Positions 1-11,297 of a stretch of 64,000 nt of DNA are shown here, piece by piece. A program made the translations under genes and the position numbers. The notes under the pieces are model-generated. The model had not been told where the DNA came from, did no database searches, and was given only the letters and a program-made list of their open reading frames with translations. The DNA is from Nymphaea colorata (lineage: Eukaryota > Streptophyta > Magnoliopsida > Nymphaeales > Nymphaeaceae), in the NCBI RefSeq assembly GCF_008831285.2, contig NC_045140.1:27608131-27672130 (forward strand). Reading direction: 5' to 3'. Every line of letters begins with the position of its first letter. Position 1 is the first letter of the stretch.

Positions 1-1290
1 TGTGGAGAAGAAACTGTTGATCAAAAAAGTTGTCCAGAAGTTTGTAGTTTCTGATTTTTTCCCTCTTGTTGCAGAAACTGCAGTGACGAAGAGGGGTGTC
101 AAGTTCAAATCACGTCCGAGTTTCGAGTTTTTTGGAATAATAAAAGCATGTTTTAAGTCTTTAACTTTTTTATTTAATCACAGTCACTTTGTTTGACCGA
201 AGGAGAGGCCGGCGTAACATAAATAAGAAAACATGAGGTTCGGCTTCATCACTATGGCCAAAACATGGGCTAAAAGTTTTTTTATATTAAAAAATAACCC
301 CTTATGATTAATTTTACTTTATTGATTCTTGAAATCGATGTAGTCTTCATTTATCATCAATAATATCTGAGAAGGACGTAGGTGGTGGTGAGAACTTAGT
401 TGTCAGTTTGATTGCCATGGCCATAAATTACTTTTGAATTAAAGATAATAATCGCAACTTCACTTAGGTTCAGATGCAACTCTGTACTTCAGGAGAAGGA
501 AGGGGCTTCAGCCGTTCACTCGAGCGGTGGGATTTTCCTCTCGCTCATACAAACAATGTCTCCTACAATAATCACCCAAATATATATAATGATTGAAATA
601 TGCAGGCTGTTGGATGTTGGTGGATGGATTTTTTTTTAAAAAAAAAAAATGCCGTCGCAAACAATTGCAATAGGTGCATTAGCAACAGTTTTTTCAAGGG
701 TTTTAACAGCGGTTTTTGGGACATTCAGATACTATCTTTTTAAAAAAAAAAAAATCATTTGGCAACCAGCAGGTTTCAATAAAAATCATTTGGCAACCGG
801 CAGATTACAATTTTCATGTATAGGAATAATGAGGCCAAGGGCTGCCCAACGGTCATATTAATGACCAAGTGTTGGACAGAGTTAAGATTGGTCTCAAGTA
901 GTGATAAAATTTGGCATAGGTGATGTGGAGATTAAGAGTTAAAAATCTTCAACAGGAGCTGTCTATTCTTCATGAGCCTTACGGACCTGGTAATCTTGAG
1001 TGAAAAGAGAAGGAAAGCCAGGGGTGCCAATCTATTTCGGAGACATTAAAAGAAGAAGAAATCATGCTCAAAAACAGAAAGCTATAGCCAAATTGCCCAA
1101 AGTTGGTGATGATAATAATCTTTTTTTTTTTTCGTACCTTTGTCAACGGCAGAAATCTAAATAGAAACATATCAGTGAAACAGAGACTGACGAAGGCAGA
1201 TTTACTGAATCTAAGCAAATTCATGATGCTTGCATGAGACACTTGCTAAGGGGGAATGAACAGGTTCTATTCTGACAGATTTTGGGTCAG
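1..1290. other. Intergenic, no supported gene
   Basis: AT-rich sequence with A and T runs (about 630-650 and 742-754) and a short duplicated phrase around 755-800 (aaaatcatttggcaacc twice). The first ~60 bases contain a short open stretch that could be the tail of a gene to the left, ending in a stop near 54; the apparent following intron would be only ~36 bp, too short for a plant intron, so I do not call it. Nothing else is supported. Confidence 0.5.
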
Positions 1291-3640
1291 ATAATATGGT
1301 GATCAGAGAGGATTAAGCCTTGTCTCTAACGAAGAGATACTTTGGGCTATTTTGGGGTTTCCAGATGGATTTCTTAATAGTTTTTTTCAGAAAGATGTTT
1401 CGGCAGCCATCAAAGACTGTTTTAATGAAGGAAGATTAGTGAAGAAGCTTGGCTAAAATCATCTTGTTTCTATTCCAAAAGAAAGGGAATTCAGAGCATA
1501 TTTCATATTTCAGGCCAAATTGCTCTTGGAAACGGCGTATTCAAATTTATTTCTCGTGTGAATGAAATTTTTTTTGGATAGGATTATTTCAGACCTGCAG
1601 GGAGCATTTCTTTTGGCCCATCAGATGATTTACGCGATGTCAAGAGGCAAGGCGAAGAATGTTGGGATTAAGATCGATCTATCCAAGGCTTATGATAAGG
1701 TACATTGGTCTTGTTTTTAGAGGCCACTCTTTGATACTTTAGATGTCATTCCCTTTGAATTGACATGATTATGATCTGTGTATCCATGGTCTCCTATGCA
1801 ATACTCATAGGTGGAAGGGAAGGAAAACATTTCGATAGTGGTCGTGATTTGAGGCAAGGGGACCCACTATCTGTTACCTTTCTTTTATTGTCATGGAAGT
1901 TTTTACTAGAAAATTTCAGTCTGTTGTTATGAATCGACAGATTGAAATTCCTAGTATGGGTCATGGGATTCAAGGTGTGTCTGCCTCGTTGTATGCAGAT
2001 CAGATCTTTGTACTTGTTAAGGCATCTCCTAGATCAGTTAATAATCTAGTTAACATTTTGTATGAGTTTGAGACAACTGCAAATAAGAAAATTAATCTGT
2101 CAAAATCTGGATGCTCTGGCTTTTCACTGGAAGATAGAGAAATAGATGCTATTTGTAGTCATTTTGGATGGATCAAGGGGTCGTTTCCCACAAAATACTT
2201 TGGTCAGCCCCTTTCACCTGACAGATTAACTGCAGCTGACTGCGAGGTAGTTGTTCTAAAATGCAAGATCGGCTCTGCCATTGGAAGGGGAAAGTGCACT
2301 CATATGCAAGTAAACTTTATTTGATCAATTCTCTGCTGGATTCTCTGCCCATTTACTGGTTTATGGTATTAGAATGTCTGCTCCTGATTATTAGAAGGAT
2401 GGAGGTTATTATGACTAGTTTTTCTTGTGGGGAGACTCTGCTATTGCCAAGAAATTACATCTGATTTCTGCGGAGGTTCCTATGTTACCCATGGAAGAAG
2501 CGGGTGTGGGACTAAAGAAATATGTTGAAGTCAATTGTGTGTCTTTAGCATTTATGGGCTGCAAGGTATCAATTGATCATGGTCGATGAGCTGCCTAAGT
2601 GGGTTGAAATAGTTGGAGGTTGTTGTTCCCCAATCTGGTATGATGCCTTCAAAGCATGGACTAGAATTCTACAAGATGTCTGCTGACAAGTTGAAAATGG
2701 TGAACTGGCCAGTTGGAGCGACCCTTGGAGAGGTGAGCTTCATATTAATGGTCTAAATAGTGAAGACACCGTAGAGCTTTACAATGAAAGGAACTTGTCT
2801 GTTAAGAATGCTTTAATTCAGTACGCAAGCTAGCAGTAACTCCCAAGTAGAGTCGATTCTGTGATCATGAAAACGGTGAAAGCATTGTAGTGGGGCTTGG
2901 CCAAGATTTTCTAAGATGGAGGAACGATTATGCTGTAGACGGCAAGTTTGGAATCACCTTAAGAATGAAAGGCACTATGTGAGATGGAGGAAGTGGATTT
3001 GGCCGAGCAAGTCCCTTCCAAGGGCTTGTTGGTTTGTCTGCATCAACAGTTATAATCGATGGTTGACAGAGGCGAGACTTCAAAGTATTGGTTTTTCGAT
3101 GACCTCCATGTGTAGACATGCAATTGAAATTCAGCATCACGTATTATTTTCCTGTCGTTTTTCCTTCAAAATCTGGGATAATTTCTCTGAAATTTACAGT
3201 GGCTTATAGTCCTCGAAATTATTTTGGCTCTTGCCTTAGTTGGTGGTTCAAGAGGAAACTTTCCTCCAACGAATTTAAAACCTGCTGGAACAAATCCTGC
3301 TGGAACATTTGTTTCAGCATTGTTGTTTGGAAAGTCTGGAACTTCAGAAACATTGTTCCTGCGCGAGGAGATATATAAATCTGTTGACTTAGTAATGAAG
3401 GAAATTTGGCAAGTCTGCGTGATGGTAATTCTCCAACAGGAATGTTCTAGGCGAGCCAGCAAAGCCATTAATCTCTGGCTTAGAAGTTAGAACAGGTGTC
3501 TTCAGTCCATGGTGGCTGAGGAAAGTCCATGTTTGGCCATCGAAATTGCAGTTGGTGCTGTTAATGAGAACAAATGTTGTGCCGGAATCCTTTGGATTGA
3601 CTCAGAAATTCTGAGCAGGAAGGTTTTGTAGGTTAGCCGT
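1290..3640 (+). mobile_element. Degenerate L1-type LINE (non-LTR retrotransposon), 3' part
   Basis: A decayed reverse transcriptase reads on the plus strand across several frames. About 1340-1500 resembles the plant LINE stretch before RT (WAILGFPDGFLNSFFQKD). At 1660-1707 it reads GIKIDLSKAYDKVHW, the RT palm motif. The catalytic YADD box at about 1990-2005 reads YADQ, so a key aspartate is lost. A zf-RVT type C-terminal region (W-x-P then LPRACWF ... C-x-x-A-I-E-x-x-H-H-V-L-F-S-C) lies at about 2916-3207, followed by an RNase H-like remnant to about 3640. The element is 5' truncated and has several stops and frame changes, so it is inactive. It lies just upstream of the gene at 4.2 kb, in the same orientation. 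Confidence 0.85.
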
Positions 3641-4222
3641 TCTGACATAGTCTAGGAATGGAGATATGTCGGGAACTTTTATTGGACTTGGTTACTGTGA
3701 AATCCAATAACGTAAGATGAAAACATTGGCTTCATGGGCTCCTTGAATTGTGGAAGATTAATCAAGGGCAGATTGCTGGATGGTATAACTGCAGCAACCA
3801 CAGAATTGTTGTTAGTAAAGATGTTCTGAATCTCGACCCCACCATGGGGACCCGGCTGACGCCGTGCATCTTGTAGATGGACCATGGACGTCGTTTGCTC
3901 AATGTTCGCCCTCAACGGGCCCGTTTTCTCTTGATTGTTGACCGTTGGAGCGCCTCCGCAACGGCTATTTTTTGCCCCACCCATGTTTGAATCTTGGGTT
4001 CAAAAAGAGAACGTTGCGCCTTCTCTCTCCTCCTCATTGTTCTCCCCATCTTCTGCTCTTTGTCCCTCTTGTTTGTCAACATCTTCTTTTCTGAATCTGC
4101 GGTCTCCGATCCTGAGAGAATCTTGTTCCCTTCTTTCCTTCATTGTTGGTGCATCTTTACTTCCAACTGCGCAGATTGCCATTTCTTTCTAAAAGAAACG
4201 AGACAGAAAGATCAGTTCGGTC
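3641..4222 (+). other. 5' flank and probable 5'UTR of the six-repeat protein gene
   Basis: Non-coding stretch between the LINE and the ATG at 4223. From about 4010 it becomes pyrimidine-rich (ttctctctcctcctcattg, ctctttgtccctcttg), typical of plant 5' leaders. I see no convincing TATA box. A short open stretch at 3935-4192 is read here as leader, because it does not join in phase to the following exons. Confidence 0.4.
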
Positions 4223-7200
4223 ATGGCTGTTGATGGCCAATTATCTCCCGCTCCCGCTCCACTGGCGAAAGCCGGTGAATTCTTTCTGGGTTATACAGAT
4301 CCAAGTAGACGCGAGGACGTTGGAGTATCACAAGACCTCATAGGAGAACCAATAAAGGCTGCAAGGGATACGGCGGCCGATGGCATATCCACCCTTCCGG
4401 AAACTGATGAACCGGGTTCAGTTTCTACAGAGTCGAACAAACACGAAGATGATGGTGGATCACCAAACCACCAAGGAGAATCCGGGACGGCAATTTCGAC
4501 AAACCTCAGAAAGGTATATCTCCCTGCGTGATTCCCTAAACGAAGATTTCTCCTTCAAATACTTTGGGTCAAAGACCGGAAAATTTGGCTTCTCAGAGTC
4601 CGCAATTTGCCTAATGAACATTATACATAGAGTTGCTTTCTGCTCCTCCCCTGAGGATTGTTTATTCCCTGAAGATTTCTCCGTATTTTGGATCGACTTA
4701 TTTCTGTATCTTGGCGTATTGCAGTTGAATTGTTGTTGGGTCTTGGGATATAGGCATACCGAAGAGAAAATACTAGCAAAACGCGCACAAACTGGTCGGT
4801 AACAATTTTTCTCGCGTCTTAGACGATATTTGTACAGCTACTACGATTCACGGAAATGACTGTTGAAAATGAATTAGATAGGATAATCTAAGAACAGCAA
4901 CATTTTTGGAAGAAAATGCGTGTGAAGGAAGAAAGAACTCTTAAAATTTAAGGAATTTAAAGCTGGATTTGAAAATTTTAACTAAATTGAATCTTAAAAT
5001 TTTCAGTAAATTGTAATTCAAGTAGCACAATCTTATTTCTCTTTACCGCTACAACATTTCGCACATGCTGCATCATTTCCTTCAACTTGTGTAGTTTAAT
5101 CTCCTTAATCAGTGTGTGCGTCATCTGAATTTAGAAGCTAGCCATTGACTGAAAGTATGCTTGCCCTTGTGTGAACACCATTTTCTTGATCTGAATTTAG
5201 AAACTAGAAGAATGAGTCCAACGTGTAGGATGAAGTTGCCCGTGCTGATGTCGTGGTGTTTCGAGCTTTTCTCGTTCCCTAGCTTCTCAGAGTCTGCAGT
5301 TTCTGAGAACCTGTCATTTCATAATATTAAGTTACGGAGCAGATTGCTCTCTTTTCACGTTCTCCTAACTTCATCATAGGGAAAGGAACCCACGTATTTC
5401 CTCGTAGGAAAAGGAACCCACGTGTTTCCTCTGGCAGGTTGAAGGACAAACCATCATTCTGATTCTTTTTTGTTGCCATAAGTGCAGAAACTGATGCTCT
5501 TCTGGAAGATTCCCGATTCTTTTGCTCTTCCTCCCTGATGGATATTCAACGTTTGTTCGTTCGTCAATTTTAGATTAGCTATGCATTTAGACTTTTTCCC
5601 TACGTGTGATGGCATTTACCATATGGTTGTGCATGCGGACATGCAGTTCTTCTTCCCTTGTTCTACGACTAACTCTAATACTTTCGCAGAACGGATCACC
5701 CAAAGAAAATGCACGCTCCATCGTTTATGCCATTAACAAGTCCACATCTCAAATAAAGAAGCCGCCTCACCGCAAAAATGCTTCTCCTCTAAATTGGTTT
5801 CCTCGTAAGAAGACTACGTCGTTCTTGGAAAGGAAAATAAAGCAACTACAGGTATCCTTCCTCCTTTTTCTTGTCATCTATATATGGCAGTTCTTGCAAC
5901 AGGCTCTAAGAACTATTTCACGACAGGAGCTCGGTGGGATGAACGCTACTTTGGATGAGACCTTAGGCCATTCAAATCCACACTACTCAAAAGTAGAAAA
6001 AGAAAAGATAGCTGCCCGAGCTGCTGCAAGCAGGGTTATGGAAGCTCGTAAGACTGCAATGGTGGAGGCTTCCTGGTATCGGATTCTTCATGCAGCAAGG
6101 TTGGTCTAGTTTATTCAGTGGAAACGAATTCTTTTCGACAAAGATATCGGCAGAAACCTTATTTTAGTACTAAAAATTGTTGATTTTTTAACAGAATCAA
6201 CAGCAAAGAAGCAGAACAGTTGCTTGCTAAGGCGGAGAGAAATGTTGAGGAGGCTTTTAAGGCAGCTTCCTCTATGGGGGTTGTAATGTACAACAAAGCT
6301 GGCAGTCCAAGGAGACCATGGGTCGTTGAAACGTCATCAAGCAAGAATGGAGGATCTACCCATACTGTCACAGCTTCCTTTGAGACTGCATTTGAGGTTG
6401 ACAAGGAGGTCGCTGCAGCAGTGAAGTCAGCTCTTATTCGCCTGGCAAGCCTCCCACAATTTCTTAGTGAAGATAAGGACAATGTCAGTGGAGACCTTCA
6501 CCAAATCAGTCAAGACCTGGAAGAGTGCGAGTCCCAACAATCGGATGTGGCGTCAGCCGCGTCACATACTGGAGCTCATAGTCGTGAGCTTGTTAATATG
6601 ATGCTTGAGAGGCTGAGGGTTCTGACAGGAGAAGAACTTGCTTCTCTTGCCACCATTGTTGCTACCTGTGGCCTGAATGCAATTTTAGAAGTGAAAGACA
6701 ATAAGCAGAGACATGCTACAGAAGGAGAGAAATACAATCTTCTAGGAGGCCTTGAAAGCTGCTTGGTGAAGCATGTCTCAAAGCTAGAGAGGGAAGTGCA
6801 AGAGGCCAAGATGAACATGAAAGACAATGCTAAAGACACCAAAAGGCCAACTGAGAAAACGAATTCAAATGTGGTGGTTCCAAGCTTGGAAAGCATCCTT
6901 AGGAAGCATTCGTCACGGTTGGAGAAGGAAATTGAGGTAGCAAAGAAATCTGAAGCACACAAACGTGATGGGAAGATTGGTGTGAATGACAGGCCTGACA
7001 AAGAAAATGTGGATGCAAACAGACCAAGAGAGGAGGAAGCCGACGACAATGGTCTCGACAAGGTATTAGTAAAACGTGTCCATCGTTTAGAAAAAGAGAA
7101 AATCCAGTCTTTGGCATCAGACAGATATACCATGACGCGAAGGCTGTCACGGAAACCACAAGCTGAAAGTTCAGAAGTGGATAGTTTAGACAAAGTCTTG

Positions 7201-8260
7201 GTAAAGCATGTTTCCAGGCTTGAGAGGGACAAAGTTGCATTTTGTGCCAGTGAAGAAGCTAGTAGAATGAAAAGTTCGAAGAGTGTAAAATGTGAGAGTG
7301 ATGAAAAGAGCTTGGGAGAAGTCTTGGTGAAGCACTTGTCTAGGATTGAAAGAGAAAAGTTTGAAGCAGCTCAACAAGTACAAGCAGAAACTCTGTCTGA
7401 ATCAACAAGTAGAAGTCCACCTGCAACCAAGGAATCACCAGGTAACAGACAACCTCTTCGAGAAAAAATAGTAATGTGAACATACTGTTAGAGGCTTAAT
7501 ACACTAACATACTTCTGTGGAATCATTGAACAGGGTTCGAGACGTGGCATAATAAAAGTTACAGAGCCCTTAGAGAGGAAAGGATGAGAGAGATGCAGCA
7601 AGCATGGGGTGGCTTGAGTTTAGGAAATTCTGTTAGGCCACATCTTTCCAGACTTGAGCGAGACAAGGTGATGAATCTTTTTTCACCTCTTTCTTGTTTC
7701 TGTCGCTGGTACCCAAAGTTAATTATCCTCTGAATCAATTTTTTGGCGCATTCCATCTAGTATCTAGTTTGTCCCATAGCTTAAAAGTTGAGTGCTGCTC
7801 GGATTTATTACACCAGCCTTTAAACCATCCTTGAATGATAGTAGTAACAATTAAAAACTGCTAATGTAGGACCATATGAAATGTAGCTTTGGTTGTTGTC
7901 AACTGCAAAATTAGCCGAATTTTGATGTTTGTGCGTACATGTGTCTCTTCGTATTGTAGGCGAAGGTTTCGCCTCTCTTCTTTTGAGTAGGGAAGCAAGG
8001 TCTCAAGAGTTAGTTTCTTTACTCTACAATAGAATGTGCCTGCACTTATAGCATTCCAAGCCAAAACAGGTTCCTTCTTGATGTGCATAATTGGTCTAGA
8101 TTTTTATGCTTCCTACAGGTTCCTTCTTGATGTGCATAATTGGTCTAGATTTTTATGCTTCCTAATATAACAATCTTGAATTTGTTTCCCACAGGCTGCT
8201 TGGTCTCAGGCTGAGGAAGAAGCACGGAAACGTGAAACCATCGAAGCTCGAGGCCTCTAG
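4223..8260 (+). CDS. Plant protein of unknown function with six LVKHxSRLE-type repeats (690 aa, 6 exons)
   Basis: Exons 4223-4513, 5690-5851, 5927-6099, 6195-7441, 7534-7667 and 8195-8260; all introns are GT-AG and all phases join, giving 690 aa. Residues 1-97 are acidic and low-complexity. Residues ~98-151 are basic (KKPPHRK, FPRKKTTSFLERK). Residues ~152-300 are helical, with AARAAASRVMEARKTAMVEASW and AEQLLAKAERNVEEAF. From residue 394 a 16-residue motif, consensus (S/G)L(E/D/G)xxLVKH(V/L)SRLE(R/K)(E/D), recurs at about 394, 439, 495, 539, 581 and 653. Between the copies the chain is highly charged, so the C-terminal half is probably helical or coiled-coil. There is no signal peptide, membrane segment or catalytic motif. 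I do not recognise a named family and propose no function; the repeats look like a docking or assembly motif (inference). The 1.2-kb first intron is the largest. The start is the first ATG of an exon joining in phase, in good context (gtcATGGCT). Confidence 0.87.
5378..5433. repeat. Short direct tandem duplication in intron 1
   Basis: Two imperfect ~28-bp copies built on aggaacccacgt(a/g)tttcct, side by side within the first intron of the six-repeat gene. Confidence 0.75.
8066..8164. repeat. 49-bp perfect tandem duplication in the last intron
   Basis: The unit starting acaggttccttcttgatg is repeated exactly with period 49, in intron 5 of the six-repeat gene about 30 bp before the final acceptor. 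The identity of the copies implies a recent event. The duplicated segment carries an extra 'acag' that could act as a cryptic acceptor. Confidence 0.95.
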
Positions 8261-8426
8261 AAGAAGACGGGCAAGATTGTGGTGGAGGAAGGTGACGGGA
8301 ATGTGGGTGGTGTGTGATCATTGTTTGGACATTTTCATGTACAGATAGGCATTCGATTTTCATCAAAATCACAAAGTTGTTTCATAAAATGTAGCAATTG
8401 ATTCTGTAATAAATCACCACAGATTT

Positions 8427-8724
8427 GCCATTGCTGTGGCCTTGTGAAGGAAGGTGGGGACATTTTAACTTCAAGACTTTAGAGCCAAAGTACCGTCACA
8501 TGGTCAACTGTGCAGTGCCTTGTGAGTGCTCCATCTGCTGCTGCAAAGGATGATTGTGTATTTAAAATACCACTGAATTGGGATGTGCAGATGTTTAATA
8601 CCATTGTCCTGTTTGATCTTTGATGTAAGCTCCTGACATTATCTTGTCTACCAGAAGAGTCGCCATATCTGTGGCCTTGTGACAGAAGGTGGGCATTTTT
8701 TTAAGTTCAGGACTTTGGAGCAAG
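8427..8724. repeat. Two diverged copies of a 3'UTR segment
   Basis: A ~63-bp segment (gccattgctgtggccttgtg ... gactttagagc) at 8427-8491 recurs in diverged form at 8662-8724, downstream of the six-repeat gene. Together with the copy at 10.2 kb this shows repeated local duplication of this gene's 3' end. Confidence 0.7.
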
Positions 8725-9019
8725 GAGCTTATCTGCTCCTGCCATGCAGCACAACTCTAGTGTCTGCTCTAGATCCGATTCCTGCTCAACATCGTGTACA
8801 TTCAGCTGTTCTCTTCTGGAACTATATCATTTTCCTAACGTGAAGCTCCTCTTTCTTTCAACACATTCTTCCACAATTTGGTTACAAAAGCTTACCTGAT
8901 GAGATACAGATTAAATGACCATCAGTCTGGTTATCTTGTCTTTTGAATGTTGCAATATCTCATTTTTCTGAATTTCTGAGACAACCATCTAGCTGTTTAT
9001 ATCCGTCAAGCAACGCCTA

Positions 9020-9335
9020 AAGCTTTGTAGTTCAGCATATACATAACAAAGCTGAAAGCTTTGTATTTCAGCATACACATAATCTTCAAGTGGTGATATA
9101 TTGGCAATATGTTTAAAAAAAATGGGACCCATAGGCTGTTCACATGCTTTTTTACACCTTTGATCTTTCTTCCTTGTAGTCGGTGGTCGTCTAAAGCTTT
9201 GCATTGCATATACATAATCTTCAAGTGGTGATATATTGGCAATATGATTAAAAAAAAATGGGACACCATGGGCTGTTCTCATGCTTTCTTACACCTTTGA
9301 TCTTTCTTCCTTGTAGTCGGTGGTCGTCTACAATC
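9020..9335. repeat. 135-bp tandem duplication with a smaller nested repeat
   Basis: The unit running from cata(c/t)acataatcttcaag to cggtggtcgtcta starts at 9072 and again at 9207, period 135, highly similar. Just upstream, at 9020-9085, a shorter repeat built on aaagctttgta(g/t)ttcagcat occurs twice. Open frames through this DNA are by-products of the repeats. Confidence 0.9.
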
Positions 9336-10184
9336 TTAGGCCATCTTGCAATAAGCACTTTACCTCCCAAAGCGATACCCGTAGTGGTGGTTAGATGTAT
9401 TCGCATTCAAACTTCTTTGTCTGCACGGATTCTGTTATCTAATACCTGCATATAAACCAAGTCGACAAGCCATCACAAGGTTGAAACCCATGAGAAAGTC
9501 CACGGCCGAGCAACCCATAACTGAATACATTTCTCCACGCAGGTTTTTCGTCTCACGAAGTGATTTCGTAAAGGAAAAATGGACTTGTAAAGGTTTCCTA
9601 ATTGCAGGCTTGCCAAGATATAGTTACTGCTTCCCCATGAGGTTTTGACGCTACATATCAGCAAGCTCCTGTCCAGGAAGCTCCTGTTGGTACTTCCTGT
9701 AACATGACAATTCAATTCTTCTGCTTGGTTCCTGCTTTGACAAGCTGGTCAGAATTTTATTCTCTGTGGTACTTCTCATGTATTGGTTTTTTTGTCAAAA
9801 GAATTTCACCGATATTACTCCAGAAAATAGTGATTATGCTGCCACCATTCAAAGTTCGTTTCTGGTGTCATTATCTCGTTAGTTGTGGTAATTTCAGTGA
9901 CGTTTATGCAAGCATTGTTCAATTTTTGAAAAAGTTTGACTCTAAATTTCATGTAATAAACCTTCAATATTTATTTGCTTGCTAGAAACACATCTAAGCA
10001 ATCTCAAATGTCCTCTCCGAAGCAAGGAGTTTAAATATGAAAATTAACACAACTAAATCGAGGTTCTTAGCAAACTTGGTTTTCGTAAAACCGGGTATCA
10101 AAGAAAACACTTTTTTTTTTCTTTTTAAAGCCAGCGTTTTTGCTCGTCATCCTTGAAGAGTTTTGGATGTGGTGCTGCTGCTTT

Positions 10185-10356
10185 GAGAACTCAAACCGTC
10201 GAAGATTGATGCCTCTAGCAGAAGGGAGGGGATGGAATCATGGAATGTGGGTGGTGTTCATCATTGATTGAACATTCTTGTGGAGACAGGCATTTGATTT
10301 TTATGAAAATGACCAAGTTGTTTCATAAGATGCAGCACTTGATTCTGTGTCAATCT
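10185..10356 (+). pseudogene. Decayed copy of the last exon and 3'UTR of the six-repeat gene
   Basis: The stretch aligns by eye with 8225-8410. The parent's tcgaagctcgaggcctctag (end of its coding region) corresponds to gtcgaagattgatgcctctag here, and the following UTR matches in blocks (gaatgtgggtggtgt, ttgtttcataa(a/g)atg, ttgattctgt). The coding part upstream is shortened and out of frame. No other exons of the parent are visible nearby, so this is a partial segmental duplication and not a functional gene. Confidence 0.75.
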
Positions 10357-11261
10357 ATTTCGACCGGCCCAACAATTTCTAACGCTGCCTTTATGTGCAA
10401 ACTGGAAAAAGGGTCCGTGCAAAGAGTTTGGTGTTTCAAAGACCAAGAAAATAAGAGCGCAGATCCTTTTTCAAATTAAAAAGGAAAAATTGAATATTGA
10501 CTTCAAGATTAAGCATTCTTCTCTTTTTGATGCCTAAAAATTAGAATTCAATGCAAAGAACAATGAAGGGAGAAGTTACAATTGTCATATTTATTGAAGT
10601 CACAATGTAAGTAACTTCACTAAACTAAAAAAATCTTTCCGAGTTAATTGAAAGGAAAATTTCCACTTTTCTTGGTGGTGTCCTCAGAGACCGCTTGGAT
10701 GGTACGTCTCAAAAACTAATTTTTGATTGGAACTCAACTGTTTAAACACTCAGTTTGCCATGTTTCGTTTGTTTTTAAAAAATAAAACCCTATTTTTTTG
10801 TTTTTATAACTGAAAACTTGGATTTCACTTTCTGCAACCTCGTTTTTGTTTAGATGACAATAGCCAAGTTTTAAGAGAACTTAATAAACTTGAGGAAACT
10901 CTTTTTTAAATTTGGAAATTTTGAGTTTCATTTGAAAAAAAAAAATGCTAAGCGAGGGCAATTCTCTTCCATTTCCTTTTAGAATTGGTTTCGTAGAAGC
11001 AGAGTTATTGAAAAGGATCAGTTTGGGGTTCCCTCAAACAGTGACCACAAAACCAAGTTTTATACCCATAGATCTACACTGGCTTTGAGGCCCAAATGGG
11101 GAACTCAAGCAGTTTTTTCCACCAGGAGTCGCTTTTGGTGACCATTGTTAAATAAAGGCTTCATTTGGTATTGCACCATAACTTTGTAACAAATTCAGAC
11201 TCAAATTAACAAGGTCTTTAAATATAGCTTGAAGCTCACGCTTGGAAGTTATCAATTGTGA

Positions 11262-11264
<3 letters not shown>

Positions 11265-11293
<29 letters not shown>
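11265..11293. repeat. (AT)n microsatellite
   Basis: Uninterrupted AT dinucleotide run of about 29 bp. Confidence 0.98.

Positions 11294-11297
<4 letters not shown>

Noticed and set aside
4380-4802. 140-codon open frame across exon 1 and intron 1
   Set aside because: It runs through the exon 1 donor into the intron in another frame; the phase-consistent model explains the region better.
6576-7232. 218-codon minus-strand open frame
   Set aside because: Antisense of exon 4 of the six-repeat gene; Ser/Phe/Leu-rich shadow of Glu/Lys-rich coding sequence.
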